A stretch of 64,000 bases of DNA from Sphingobacteriales bacterium (lineage in GTDB: Bacteria > Bacteroidota > Bacteroidia > Chitinophagales > Chitinophagaceae): contig SEFP01000002.1 in the NCBI GenBank assembly GCA_004144185.1, positions 744,001 to 808,000 of the forward strand, written 5' to 3'. Made by a program: the position numbers and the translations under genes. Position 1 is the first letter of the stretch; every line of letters begins with the position of its first letter. Shown in pieces: positions 10,299 through 18,909 of this stretch. The notes beneath the pieces are model-generated. The model saw only the letters and a list, made by a program, of their open reading frames with translations, searched no databases and had not been told where the DNA came from.

Positions 10299-10502
10299 GA
10301 TTTGAAAAATCGAATCAGCGTGTTTAGACGCCCTTTTGAGTGAAAGTACGGGTTTGAACCAACCTGCGGATTTGAACCCCCTACAGAATAAGAACGCCTG
10401 AAAACGACGAATCTTATATGACAAGAAAACAATGATAAAGGTTTTGCTAAATTTTTTTTTGGTTTGAGACTTGGAATGCTTGCCTTTTTAGGGAATACAG
10501 CC

Positions 10503-10510
10503 TATCATTG
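10503..10510 (+). promoter_or_regulatory. Candidate gldJ promoter (TTG-N20-TATCATTG)
   Basis: A TATCATTG box (one mismatch to TAnnTTTG) at 10503-10510 follows a TTG at 10480-10482 by exactly 20 bases, matching the Bacteroidota sigma consensus. The gldJ ATG lies 58 bases downstream. Confidence 0.4.
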
Positions 10511-10568
10511 TATCCAATCTACCGGAAATTTCTTTTTACAACAAGAAGCAATCACTGAATTCAGCACA

Positions 10569-12095
10569 ATGAAAAGAACGCTTTTGGGCCTGAGTCTGAT
10601 GAGTCTGGGTGCGGCTACAGGCCTCACCTCCTGTTCATCACAAAAGAACGCCGGCCGCTCTGATAAAACGGGTTGGGAATACAACGATCCCCAACTGGGC
10701 GGCTTTTCGGTTCCTACCAATTATGAAGGGCAACAAACCGGCCCGGGCCTGACGTTTGTAGAAGGAGGCCGCTTCACGATGGGCCAGGTAGCCGAAGATC
10801 TGACGATGGAGCATAACAATGTTCCACGTACGGTTTCAGTTTCTTCGTTCTACATGGACGAAACCGAGGTAGCCAACGTCGATTACCGTGAGTATATCTA
10901 TTGGCTGCGTCGCTCCTACAGCTCCGATTATCCTAACGTGGTTCAAAGCGCTATGCCCGATCAGACGATCTGGCGTGAAGCAATGGCTTACAACGAGCCG
11001 CTGGTCCAGTATTATTTCAACCATGCTTCGTACAATAAGTACCCGGTGGTAGGCGTAAACTGGTATCAGGCCAACGAATACTGCAAATGGCGTTCGGATC
11101 GGGTGAACGAATACATTCTGCAACGGAACGGTGCGCTGAAAAAGAACCCGAATCAGGTTAACGAAGACGTTTTCACTACCGAGACGTACATCAACGGTCA
11201 ATATGAAGGTCTGGCCGGAAAAAGCCGGACCCGCGATCTGGATCCTTCCGGATCGGGCCGTCGGAACAACACCTATGCAGATGGTGTGTTGCTGCCTAAC
11301 TATCGCCTGCCAACCGAAGCGGAGTGGGAATATGCTGCGCTGGGTCTGATCGCTAACAACCCGGAGCCTGCTACCAAGCGTCGCCGGGGTGAAGAAGTTA
11401 TCACCGACCGCAACGTGTATCCATGGGGCGATGCCAACTCAACCCGCTATGGTCTGCGCAACTCGCAGCAGGGTGAGTTCTACGGCAACTTCAAGCGGGG
11501 CCGTGGCGATGTGATGGGTATTGCCGGTGGTCTGAATGACAACGCTGATATCCCGGCACCGGTTATGAGCTTTAAAGCCAATGGCTTTGGTTTGTATAAC
11601 ATGGCCGGTAACGTAAGCGAATGGACGCTCGATACCTATCGTCCGACTTCCTACGGTGATGTAGCGGATTTCCGTCCGTTCCGTGGCAACGTATACGAAA
11701 CCTACCGCCGTGTAGCTGAAGACAACTCCATTGAAGAAAAAGATTCGCTGGGTCATCTGCCACGTCGTCTGCAATCTGCGGATGAGCTGGCTGGCCGCAA
11801 CCGCTACGAAACCCGTACACCAGATGTACGCGACTTCGGTGATGGTGACAGCGTTTCCCGCTATGCTTATCAGTTCGGTTCTACGTCCTTGGTCTCCAAC
11901 GATGCGAAAGTGATCAAAGGTGGTAGCTGGAAAGACCGCGCCTACTGGATGGCTGCCGGAACCCGCCGCTTTATGCAGGCCGGAGAGGCTTCCAATACCC
12001 TCGGATTCCGTTGCGTAATGGATCGGCTGGGTTCTCCTAACGGTATGAACGCAGACAAAGCCGGTAACTATTTCAATGAGCGTCGTCGTCGCTAA
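10569..12095 (+). CDS. gldJ: Gliding motility lipoprotein GldJ
   Basis: The 508-aa product begins MKRTLLGLSLMSLGAATGLTSC, a lipoprotein signal with lipobox cysteine. It carries a formylglycine-generating-enzyme-like (SUMF1) fold: FVEGGRFTMGQ near the start, VVGVNWYQANEYCKW and YRLPTEAEWEYAA in the middle, GNVSEWTLD, and VIKGGSWKDRAYWM with GFRC at the end. GldJ is an outer-membrane lipoprotein needed for gliding and for the stability of other Gld and T9SS proteins. ATG 10569 is used; the track start adds 35 residues before the signal. It is divergent from porU and followed by its own terminator and murF. Codon use looks like that of a highly expressed gene and it contains no TTCCGGAA site. 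Confidence 0.92.
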   Translation: MKRTLLGLSLMSLGAATGLTSCSSQKNAGRSDKTGWEYNDPQLGGFSVPTNYEGQQTGPGLTFVEGGRFTMGQVAEDLTMEHNNVPRTVSVSSFYMDETEVANVDYREYIYWLRRSYSSDYPNVVQSAMPDQTIWREAMAYNEPLVQYYFNHASYNKYPVVGVNWYQANEYCKWRSDRVNEYILQRNGALKKNPNQVNEDVFTTETYINGQYEGLAGKSRTRDLDPSGSGRRNNTYADGVLLPNYRLPTEAEWEYAALGLIANNPEPATKRRRGEEVITDRNVYPWGDANSTRYGLRNSQQGEFYGNFKRGRGDVMGIAGGLNDNADIPAPVMSFKANGFGLYNMAGNVSEWTLDTYRPTSYGDVADFRPFRGNVYETYRRVAEDNSIEEKDSLGHLPRRLQSADELAGRNRYETRTPDVRDFGDGDSVSRYAYQFGSTSLVSNDAKVIKGGSWKDRAYWMAAGTRRFMQAGEASNTLGFRCVMDRLGSPNGMNADKAGNYFNERRRR

Positions 12096-12117
12096 GACTG
12101 CTGACTGCAACTGTTTT

Positions 12118-12152
12118 AAAACCCTTTCCGTTTCCGGAAGGGGTTTATTTTT
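12118..12152 (+). terminator. Intrinsic terminator after gldJ
   Basis: An imperfect inverted repeat (AAACCCTTTCCG / CGGAAGGGGTTT) is followed by a T-rich run. One TTCCGGAA palindrome lies at its tip, overlapping the loop. Confidence 0.75.
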
Positions 12153-12182
12153 ACGCTTTAATTTTTACGTCTTTCTGCTGCT

Positions 12183-13496
12183 ATGCTTCCGGAACAGCTG
12201 TATTCTATTTTTCTGTCTCATCCACAGGTTTTTACCGATACCCGGAAGGTGATCCCCGGTGGTCTTTTTTTCGCGCTTAAAGGCCCGAATTTCAACGGGA
12301 ACGCCTTTGCTGAGGCGGCCTTGCAGCAGGGAGCTGCCTACGCAGTAGTGGATGAGGTCCGTTCCGGAACCGATCCGCGCCTGATCCAGGTACCGGATGT
12401 TCTGCAAACGTTGCAGGAACTGGCCCACCACCACCGGATGCAGTTCGCCATTCCGGTGATCGGCATTACCGGTTCTAACGGTAAAACCACCACCAAAGAA
12501 CTGATGGCAGCGGTGTGCAGTCAGCAGTACGAAACGCTGGCTACGGAAGGCAATCTCAACAATCATATCGGTGTGCCGCTGACTTTACTACGGCTCCGGC
12601 CACAGCATCAGCTGGCCGTCATTGAAATGGGCGCCAACCACCAGGGCGAAATTGCATCGTACTGCGTTATTGCAGCACCTACCCACGGGCTCATTACCAA
12701 CGTAGGCAAAGCACACATCGAAGGGTTTGGCGGCGAAGAAGGGGTCCGGAAAGGCAAAGGTGAACTGTATGCCTACCTACGCCAGCACAACGGAACCGTT
12801 TTCCTGCATTCCGACAGCGAGCATCTGCCTCAAATGGCAGCCGGGATCACCCATCAGATTACTTACGGCAGCGGTGAAGCGGATACCATCAGTGGCCGGA
12901 TACACCCTTCTGAGGAAGGATTATTGCGGTTTGAAGCTACCGTGGCCAATCAGACAGCTAACATCCAAACCCAGTTGGTAGGCGATTACAATTTCCCCAA
13001 CGCACTGGCAGCGATTGCCGTGGGTACTGTCGTTGACATTCCGCTTGCTGTTGCTGCATCTGCCATCCGGCAGTACCAACCCGATAACAGTCGCTCGCAA
13101 CAAATGGCCTGGGGCAGTAACACGCTGATTCTGGATGCTTACAATGCCAACCCGACCAGCATGCGTTCGGCGATCAGTGCTTTTGCCAAGCGTACGTCCG
13201 GAACCGGAATCGTATGGTTGGGCGCCATGAAAGAAATGGGTACAGAAAGCCAGTCCGAGCATCAGTCGCTTCTTCAGTTTCTGCGGCAGTGGCCCTGGGA
13301 ATCAGTCGTGGTGGTAGGCGCTGAATACGAAGACCTGGCCGACGCTACCGAACGTTGGTTTCCGGATGTATCGACTGCATTAGAAACCTTCCGGAACGAA
13401 CCGCTTCCAGCCGAAAAAACGATTTTATTAAAAGGCTCCCGTGGCAGCCGGATGGAAACACTGCTTTCGCTGCTTCCAGAAAGCGGTGAATCCTGA
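12183..13496 (+). CDS. murF: UDP-N-acetylmuramoyl-tripeptide--D-alanyl-D-alanine ligase
   Basis: The 437-aa product has the Mur ligase layout. The N-terminal substrate domain opens with VFTDTRKVIPGGLFFALKG. The central ATPase holds the P-loop GITGSNGKTTTKEL near residue 98, the conserved GNLNNHIGVPLTLL and EMGANHQGEI. The C-terminal domain contains LILDAYNANPTSMRSAI and WLGAMKEMG. MurF adds D-Ala-D-Ala to the UDP-MurNAc tripeptide in the cytosol, the last soluble step of peptidoglycan precursor synthesis. It follows gldJ, separated by a terminator, and converges on lspA. Three TTCCGGAA sites occur in it, one in each codon frame (LPE, RSGT and FRN). Confidence 0.95.
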   Translation: MLPEQLYSIFLSHPQVFTDTRKVIPGGLFFALKGPNFNGNAFAEAALQQGAAYAVVDEVRSGTDPRLIQVPDVLQTLQELAHHHRMQFAIPVIGITGSNGKTTTKELMAAVCSQQYETLATEGNLNNHIGVPLTLLRLRPQHQLAVIEMGANHQGEIASYCVIAAPTHGLITNVGKAHIEGFGGEEGVRKGKGELYAYLRQHNGTVFLHSDSEHLPQMAAGITHQITYGSGEADTISGRIHPSEEGLLRFEATVANQTANIQTQLVGDYNFPNALAAIAVGTVVDIPLAVAASAIRQYQPDNSRSQQMAWGSNTLILDAYNANPTSMRSAISAFAKRTSGTGIVWLGAMKEMGTESQSEHQSLLQFLRQWPWESVVVVGAEYEDLADATERWFPDVSTALETFRNEPLPAEKTILLKGSRGSRMETLLSLLPESGES

Positions 13497-13526
13497 GAAG
13501 GGTACAGGTGCCATTTTGCCGGAAGC

Positions 13527-14174
13527 TTACTCTACTACATCCACCGGAGACGGTGGCGGTGCAGTATTGAAGGTCGACGGCATAAAACGCTTCTGGAATA
13601 ACAGCAGGACAATCACACCGATCGAAATGGCGGCATCTGCTACGTTGAATACGGGCTCAAAAAAGGCAATCCGCTTGCCGCCTACCAAAGGCCAGCCAGC
13701 CGGAATGGACGCATCGACCATCGGGAAGTAAAACATATCCACCACCCGGCCGTACAGAAACTTTCCGTAGCCTTGCCCAAACGGCACCATCCGGGCCACA
13801 TGAAAGGAGCTTTCCGTAAAGATCAGCCCGTAAAACATCGAGTCGATCAGATTGCCCAGCGCACCTGCCAGAATCAAGGCACTGCATACAATCAGCCCTT
13901 TGCTGTAGCCACGCCGCACAAACCGCCGGATCAGCACAAAGCCAAACACCACTGCGGCCAGCCGGAACAAGGTCAGTACCAACTTCCCGATGGGGGTATT
14001 GCTGATTTTAAGACCAAAGGCCATGCCTTCATTCTCCAGAAAATGCAGTCGGGCCCAGGTACCGATGTAGTTCACCTCTTCACCATAGTAGAAGTGCGTT
14101 TTAATATAAATCTTGGTGGCCTGGTCGATCACCAGAACCAGCAGAATCAGTATGAGGGCATAACGGTATTTCAC
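13527..14174 (-). CDS. lspA: Lipoprotein signal peptidase II
   Basis: LspA cleaves lipoprotein signal peptides in the inner membrane. The sequence shows four hydrophobic segments and both aspartate motifs: GALGNLIDSMFYG and PVFNVADAAISIGV. At about 215 aa it is longer than the enterobacterial enzyme, as is usual in Bacteroidota. The track start at 14204 is a TTG that overlaps a TATATTTG promoter box (14202-14209), so it cannot lie within a transcript made from that promoter. The GTG at 14174, which gives VKYRYALILILLVLVIDQATK, matches the usual N-terminus. The gene converges on murF and is the last of a leftward group with the M28 and Omp28 genes upstream. It serves the many lipoproteins in this window. 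Confidence 0.92.
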   Translation of the reverse strand: MKYRYALILILLVLVIDQATKIYIKTHFYYGEEVNYIGTWARLHFLENEGMAFGLKISNTPIGKLVLTLFRLAAVVFGFVLIRRFVRRGYSKGLIVCSALILAGALGNLIDSMFYGLIFTESSFHVARMVPFGQGYGKFLYGRVVDMFYFPMVDASIPAGWPLVGGKRIAFFEPVFNVADAAISIGVIVLLLFQKRFMPSTFNTAPPPSPVDVVE

Positions 14175-14201
14175 GCGGCGCAGAAGATCAGGATAAGGGC
14201 G

Positions 14202-14209
14202 CAAATATA
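14202..14209 (-). promoter_or_regulatory. Candidate lspA promoter box TATATTTG
   Basis: The minus strand reads TATATTTG, an exact TAnnTTTG match, 27 bases upstream of the GTG start chosen for lspA. No clear TTG was found at the -33 position. Confidence 0.4.
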
Positions 14210-14243
14210 GGGCAGACGTCAGGCGGAGTTTCCGGAACAGGAA

Positions 14244-15254
14244 TTACAGTTGCCGTAAAAACAACAGGACCGTATTGCCTACCGCACCCAGAGTCGCGCG
14301 GTCGATCACCGGCATGGCATCATTGTGGGTATGCCAGTGTGCCGGAAAACCCGTTGGCGTGGTCCGCGTCAGGTGGATGATGTCAACGGTTGGAATCCGG
14401 GCGATGTTATTCACAAAGGTATGATCGTCGGTTACGCCGCCGCCGGCTTCAAACGGGAAATAAGAGCCGTATCCGGCCTGGTTGGCGGTTTGCCACAACT
14501 TGTCCTGCAAATCAGGTGCAAAGCTGCGGGACGTTTGTTCCATCGGAAAACGGGCGCCGGTAGCCCCGACCATATCCAGTAAAATGCCGCCTTCGGCTGT
14601 GTAACCGGGCACGTGCTTGTTGGTAGCCCAGTACTGGGTTCCCAAGCCGTAGGAGGCATCGCCCCACTCCGTTTTGCCATAGTCTTCCACATCCACCAAC
14701 AGCAGGTCTACACCGATGTGTTGTGGCAAGGGAGTATTCCGGAATTGGCGGGCCAGCTCAAGCAGCACTGCTACGCCACTGCCACCATCATCGGCAGCAT
14801 CAATGGGCTGGTTCTGGTTTTTGGTATCCATATCCGCCCAAGGACGGCTGTCCCAGTGCGCCAGCAACAAATACCGGCGCTTGGCAGCAGGGTTGAACGT
14901 ACCAACAAGATTAATACAAGGCAATATTTTACCATCGCCGCCTTTCACCGTTACATTTTGGGTGTACACCGTATCGCAGGACTGGCGCAGCATCTGGCCC
15001 ATCCAGGCAGCACAGGATTGCTGGGCTTTAGAGCCCGGCACGCGTGGTCCAAAAGACACCTGTTTGGCTACGTAGTTGTACGCAGTATCCGCGTTAAACG
15101 TAAGTAAGGCAGTCGGTGGTGGCGCAGGTGCTCCCGTTCCGGAATCGGCGGTGGTTTGTTCCAGATTATTTTCTGTTCCGGATTTGCAGGCGGCCAGGGT
15201 CAGCAGGCACAGCGTGACCACCGGCATCCCTTTTTTCAGCAGAGAACTCAACAT
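14244..15254 (-). CDS. M28 family zinc enzyme, glutaminyl-peptide cyclotransferase-like lipoprotein
   Basis: The 336-aa product has a lipoprotein signal (VVTLCLLTLAACKSG). Its M28/glutaminyl cyclase fold shows the expected metal and acid residues: LLLAHWDSRP, DAADDGGSGVAVLLEL, LLVDVEDYGKTEWG, ILLDMVGATG and a late histidine in PAHWHTHNDAMPV. Enzymes of this group convert N-terminal glutamine into pyroglutamate. In Bacteroidota many exported proteins begin with Gln after signal cleavage, so a periplasmic or membrane-anchored cyclase fits. The start codon directly abuts the stop codon of the upstream Omp28 gene, so the two are translationally close and surely co-transcribed. An aminopeptidase role cannot be excluded from sequence alone. 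Confidence 0.85.
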   Translation of the reverse strand: MLSSLLKKGMPVVTLCLLTLAACKSGTENNLEQTTADSGTGAPAPPPTALLTFNADTAYNYVAKQVSFGPRVPGSKAQQSCAAWMGQMLRQSCDTVYTQNVTVKGGDGKILPCINLVGTFNPAAKRRYLLLAHWDSRPWADMDTKNQNQPIDAADDGGSGVAVLLELARQFRNTPLPQHIGVDLLLVDVEDYGKTEWGDASYGLGTQYWATNKHVPGYTAEGGILLDMVGATGARFPMEQTSRSFAPDLQDKLWQTANQAGYGSYFPFEAGGGVTDDHTFVNNIARIPTVDIIHLTRTTPTGFPAHWHTHNDAMPVIDRATLGAVGNTVLLFLRQL

Positions 15255-16121
15255 TTACTTCAAAGACTTTTCGGCTACCTGTAAGAGTTCAATATTGTCA
15301 GTTTCAGCATTGTGCACGTACGCAACGATTACACAGTTTTCAGGCTTCCATTTCGCATCTACGGTGTACGTGAAATAGCGGTCTACCACCCGGCCGGCCG
15401 TTTTGGTTGGATAGTCGTTCAAAAACGCATCGCCCGCCGTAGCCGTGAGGAAATCGCGGAATACGTGCTCATGGTCATACTCGTCGTATATGGTATTGGT
15501 AGATTCCTGGGCGTCTACCACATGATTTTCCACCAGTGCTACCGTCAGGCCGTTTTTGGTAGTCACATCTGCTGTGTACGCCATGTGCACCTTCAACTTC
15601 AGCTCGCGGGTCGTGGAGTCATAGGTGCTGGTGATGTCAATATTCATCGGAGCAGCTATCTTCATCCGGTCGGTTACTTTTAACGTCCATTGACTGGGCT
15701 GGGACAGAAGGGAATTCTGTGCTTTGACACGGTCGATAGACGCACAAGGCAGGAACGGAATGCTCCCGAATGTGGTATTGCTCAAATCGGTTCCTTTCTG
15801 GGTCCGGTTGTCGATGCGGGTTTCTTTGGAGGGATTGGCCTGTGCAATGTTGAAGGGCTGGAAGCCAATGGCTGAGATCCGGCCAGGGTTGCCTTCGATC
15901 AGATTCTTGATGATCAGGTGACCTGCCGGGCAATTGGGGCAGGTCACCCCGGTGAATTCCTCAACCAGTACACGACGAAGGGTAGCTGCCTCTACAGGAG
16001 CCACATAAGTCGTATCTACTGCTGCCGGATTAAAGTTGATGGCCGGGCCAAGTTCTTTTTCACAGGAGGCCAATCCGATAAGGCCAGCCAGCGCGAGGGC
16101 GGCAAAACGCAACGCTTTCAT
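15255..16121 (-). CDS. Omp28-related outer-membrane lipoprotein
   Basis: The 288-aa product has a lipobox (LAGLIGLASCEKE) and the Omp28 pattern: RRVLVEEFTGVTCPNCPAGH followed by ISAIGFQPFN, then a beta-rich C-terminal half. The first part resembles a thioredoxin fold and keeps a CPNC motif, so a thiol-disulfide or adhesin role is conceivable. Omp28 itself is known as a surface protein of Porphyromonas without a firm function. The gene is first in a leftward unit and abuts the M28 gene. Confidence 0.82.
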   Translation of the reverse strand: MKALRFAALALAGLIGLASCEKELGPAINFNPAAVDTTYVAPVEAATLRRVLVEEFTGVTCPNCPAGHLIIKNLIEGNPGRISAIGFQPFNIAQANPSKETRIDNRTQKGTDLSNTTFGSIPFLPCASIDRVKAQNSLLSQPSQWTLKVTDRMKIAAPMNIDITSTYDSTTRELKLKVHMAYTADVTTKNGLTVALVENHVVDAQESTNTIYDEYDHEHVFRDFLTATAGDAFLNDYPTKTAGRVVDRYFTYTVDAKWKPENCVIVAYVHNAETDNIELLQVAEKSLK

Positions 16122-16238
16122 GTATAATAAATGCTTAAGGGCTGCCGAAGATACGGTATTCTAACCCGCCTTTCTTTTTCCGGATGCGTAACTTTAGAGG
16201 CTTTTTCCGGAAAACCGGAAATGCTTTTTTGAACGATT

Positions 16239-16622
16239 ATGGAAGAAACGAAACGACAAAAACAGGTAGGCCAGCTGGTACAGGAAGAATTGAGTGATAT
16301 TTTTCTTCGCGAGGGGCTGACAATGATCAATGGCGGAATGGTATCTATTGCCGGCGTCCAAGTCACCCCCGATCTGATGGAAGCACGGGTGCTGCTTTCT
16401 TTTTTTAAAGTCCCAACACCGGATGAACTGCTGAAAGGCATCCGGGAACGAACCCCTGAACTGCGCAACCAGCTGGGCCGGCGGGTCAAAAATCAGTTGC
16501 GCCGCGTTCCGGAACTTTATTTTCACCTCGACGATTCGCTGGACCGGGCCTTCAAAATGGAATCTCTGTTTGATCAGATTCGGAAAGAGCGCGAGTCGCG
16601 TGAAGATGGTCCTGAAAACTAA
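16239..16622 (+). CDS. rbfA: Ribosome-binding factor A
   Basis: The 127-aa protein matches RbfA, a KH-fold factor that binds the 30S subunit and helps mature the 5' end of 16S rRNA. It shows METKRQ-like basic N-terminal residues, LVQEELSDIFLRE, MVSIAGVQVTPDLMEARVLL and the late RRVKNQLRRVPELYFHLDDSLDRA, all expected in the family. Length is normal. It is divergent from the Omp28 gene and 21 bp upstream of the LolC/E-type permease gene, so the two are likely co-transcribed. Confidence 0.93.
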   Translation: MEETKRQKQVGQLVQEELSDIFLREGLTMINGGMVSIAGVQVTPDLMEARVLLSFFKVPTPDELLKGIRERTPELRNQLGRRVKNQLRRVPELYFHLDDSLDRAFKMESLFDQIRKERESREDGPEN

Positions 16623-16643
16623 CCGTATCCTGCATCCGGCCCT

Positions 16644-17876
16644 ATGAATGCTGCGTTCGCCTTTCGGATTGCCCGGCGCTACCTGCGGGGCAAAGGGTCT
16701 GCCAATGCAGTGCCAATCCTGTCGCGGATCAGTATGGCAGCGATCGCAGTGGGCTGTAGCGCACTGCTGATCCTGTTCTCGGTTTTCAACGGTTTCAACG
16801 CCGTTATTGATCAGTTTTACACCGCCTTCTACACCGATCTGCGCATCCGGCCGGCGGAAGGAAAAACCTTTCACCTAACGCCCGATCAGTGGCAGGTTCT
16901 CCGGAATCAACCGGGCGTACTGGTGGCAGCGCCGGTGCTGGAAGACCGCATGCTGGCATCCGGAACCGGTGATGCCATGGTAGCGACGGTTCGTGGGGTG
17001 GATGAGCGCTACTTCAAGGTGGCGCAGATGCAGCCGTATGTCCGTTATGGGCAGGAGGGCGTTTCGGAAACCCGGGGCGTTGCTACTGCATTGGTGGGCA
17101 TCGGCATTGCCTCCAAACTGGGCTTGTCTACGGAAAATGTGTTCAGCCAGCTGCATTTGTATGCACCCAATCCGGAAGCGCCCGTCAGCGGACTTATCGA
17201 CCCGACCACCGCCTTCCGAAGCGAACTGCTGCAACCAACCGGCATTTTTGCCATTGAAAGCGACTTTGATGAACATTACATTCTGGCGCCGCTTGCTACC
17301 GTTCAACGACTGCTGGGTGCCGGTGACGCACTTTCGCAGGTCGATCTGAAACTGGCACCGGGCGCCGAACCGGCCGTAGCCGGCAATCTGCGAAAGGCAT
17401 TCGGGAACCAGGTTCGTGTTGAAACCCGCCAGCAGCAGAATGCGACCTTTTACAGCATTATGGCCGCCGAAAAATGGACCATGTACCTGATTCTGGTGCT
17501 GGTGTTGCTGATCGCCTCGTTTAATCTGGTAGGCGCCTTGTCTATGCTGGTTCTGGAAAAGCAGAAAGACATCGCCATTTTACAGGCTATGGGTGCCGGT
17601 CAGGCGTCTATCCGCGGTATTTTCCTGCTGGAAAGTTTGTTGTGGAGCAGCCTGGGCGGACTTATTGGAATCGTGCTGGCGATAGGGCTTTGCATGGGGC
17701 AGCAGTATTTTGGATGGATCAAACTTCAGGGCGGATTCCTGATCGATGCCTATCCGGTCGCACTACAGGCCCGGGATGTTCTGGTGGTATTTGTTACGGC
17801 GCTGGGACTCGGGCTGGTGGCGGGCTGGTGGCCGTCCTGGCGGGCGGGCCGGCAGCGTTCCGGCATTCTGAGATAA
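16644..17876 (+). CDS. LolC/LolE-type ABC transporter permease
   Basis: The 410-aa product has the four-helix MacB/LolC layout. An N-terminal transmembrane segment follows ARRYLRGKGSANAVPILSRIS, a characteristic LolC/E opening. A large periplasmic domain comes next (about 55-265), then three C-terminal helices including LILVLVLLIASFNLVGALSMLVLEKQKDIAILQAMGA, the typical coupling-helix region. In Lol systems such proteins extract lipoproteins from the inner membrane for transfer to LolA. No ATPase partner (LolD) is next to it; lolA is elsewhere in the window at 45198. It sits between rbfA and apt in a probable operon. The single-permease form is common in this phylum. Confidence 0.88.
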   Translation: MNAAFAFRIARRYLRGKGSANAVPILSRISMAAIAVGCSALLILFSVFNGFNAVIDQFYTAFYTDLRIRPAEGKTFHLTPDQWQVLRNQPGVLVAAPVLEDRMLASGTGDAMVATVRGVDERYFKVAQMQPYVRYGQEGVSETRGVATALVGIGIASKLGLSTENVFSQLHLYAPNPEAPVSGLIDPTTAFRSELLQPTGIFAIESDFDEHYILAPLATVQRLLGAGDALSQVDLKLAPGAEPAVAGNLRKAFGNQVRVETRQQQNATFYSIMAAEKWTMYLILVLVLLIASFNLVGALSMLVLEKQKDIAILQAMGAGQASIRGIFLLESLLWSSLGGLIGIVLAIGLCMGQQYFGWIKLQGGFLIDAYPVALQARDVLVVFVTALGLGLVAGWWPSWRAGRQRSGILR

Positions 17877-17922
17877 GCGGTTGTGGTACCTTGCCGCACC
17901 GATTCCTTTTTTATTGTACCCA

Positions 17923-18459
17923 ATGGCCTCTGCTGAACTCATCCGTCGATTGGAAGCGACAATCGACACCATTCCGGATTTTCCGATTCCGGATATTCTG
18001 TTTCGGGACATCTCACCTGTTTTCTTACAACCCGATCTGTACCAAGACGTCGTAGCCGATCTGGCACGCTTTAGCCGGGGACAGGTTGACGTGGTCTGTG
18101 GAATCGAAAGCAGAGGGTATTTGTTTGGCATTGCCATCGCTGTGGCCCTCAATCTGCCATTTGTATTGATCCGGAAAGCCGGAAAACTTCCGCCGCCTAC
18201 CATCCGGGAGGATTATGCGCTGGAATACGGTACGGCAGCTATCGAAATGAAAACAAATGCTATCCAGCCCGGTCAGCGGGTACTGATTCATGATGATCTG
18301 CTGGCAACAGGCGGTACTACGGAAGCGGCGGCCCGGTTGGTGGCCCGGCAGGGCGCAAAAGCCGTTCAGTTCAGCTTTCTGATTGGCCTGAGCGCGTTGA
18401 ACGGCCGGGAGCGGCTGCGTCCGTTTAATGCAGACGTGTACGAACTGTTGCAATATTGA
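17923..18459 (+). CDS. apt: Adenine phosphoribosyltransferase
   Basis: The 178-aa enzyme salvages adenine to AMP using PRPP. It shows the family opening (IDTIPDFPIPDILFRDISP), the substrate loop VVCGIESRGYLFG, IRKAGKLPPP and the PRPP-binding motif VLIHDDLLATGGTTEAA. ATG 17923 is used; the track start adds 14 residues with no family match. It lies 46 bp after the permease gene on the same strand and converges on the DUF6122 gene. No clear terminator separates the convergent pair. Confidence 0.95.
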   Translation: MASAELIRRLEATIDTIPDFPIPDILFRDISPVFLQPDLYQDVVADLARFSRGQVDVVCGIESRGYLFGIAIAVALNLPFVLIRKAGKLPPPTIREDYALEYGTAAIEMKTNAIQPGQRVLIHDDLLATGGTTEAAARLVARQGAKAVQFSFLIGLSALNGRERLRPFNADVYELLQY

Positions 18460-18516
18460 GCTAATGATCTCCGGTCAGCCCTACGATCGGAAAGAGGTGC
18501 GTTTACACCGGATTTT

Positions 18517-18909
18517 TTACCCAAAAAGACGTTGAAACAACGGAACAATGCGTTGTCCTTCCAGGCAGGCGGCGCAGGTACGATACATCCAGAGACAGTC
18601 GATAAAATCCGTAAACAGGTGAAATGTTAGTCCGACGGCGATGATGCGTACAGATCCCCTGCCAAAGAGCAGCAGCAGACCGTAGCCAATTAAAGCAGGC
18701 AGAGTATGCAATGGATGAAACCCGATGCTACACCGGCCCGGCATAAAAACCGGGGTTGCCAGTAGGTGATCCAGATCTATCAGCATCGTTGCCAGCAGGA
18801 TCCCGTATGCACGCCAGGGCCGTTTCCGGAAGCAAAGGAACGCCAGGCCCAGCGGTGCGAGCAGGTGCAGTCCGTAATGAACCAGCGTTTGCAGGAAACC
18901 CCCATTCAT
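18517..18909 (-). CDS. DUF6122-like small integral membrane protein
   Basis: The 130-aa protein has about four hydrophobic segments and the pattern ATMLIDLDHLLATPVF with GFHPLHTLPALIGYG and LTFHLFTDFIDCLWM. The arrangement of Asp and His residues in membrane helices resembles YdjM-type membrane-bound metal-dependent hydrolases and the Bacteroidota DUF6122 family; this is from memory, not a search. The track starts at a TTG (18912), but the ATG at 18909 is more likely; it overlaps the stop codon of the HD gene as TGATG, so the two are translationally coupled. Function is unknown. Confidence 0.72.
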   Translation of the reverse strand: MNGGFLQTLVHYGLHLLAPLGLAFLCFRKRPWRAYGILLATMLIDLDHLLATPVFMPGRCSIGFHPLHTLPALIGYGLLLLFGRGSVRIIAVGLTFHLFTDFIDCLWMYRTCAACLEGQRIVPLFQRLFG

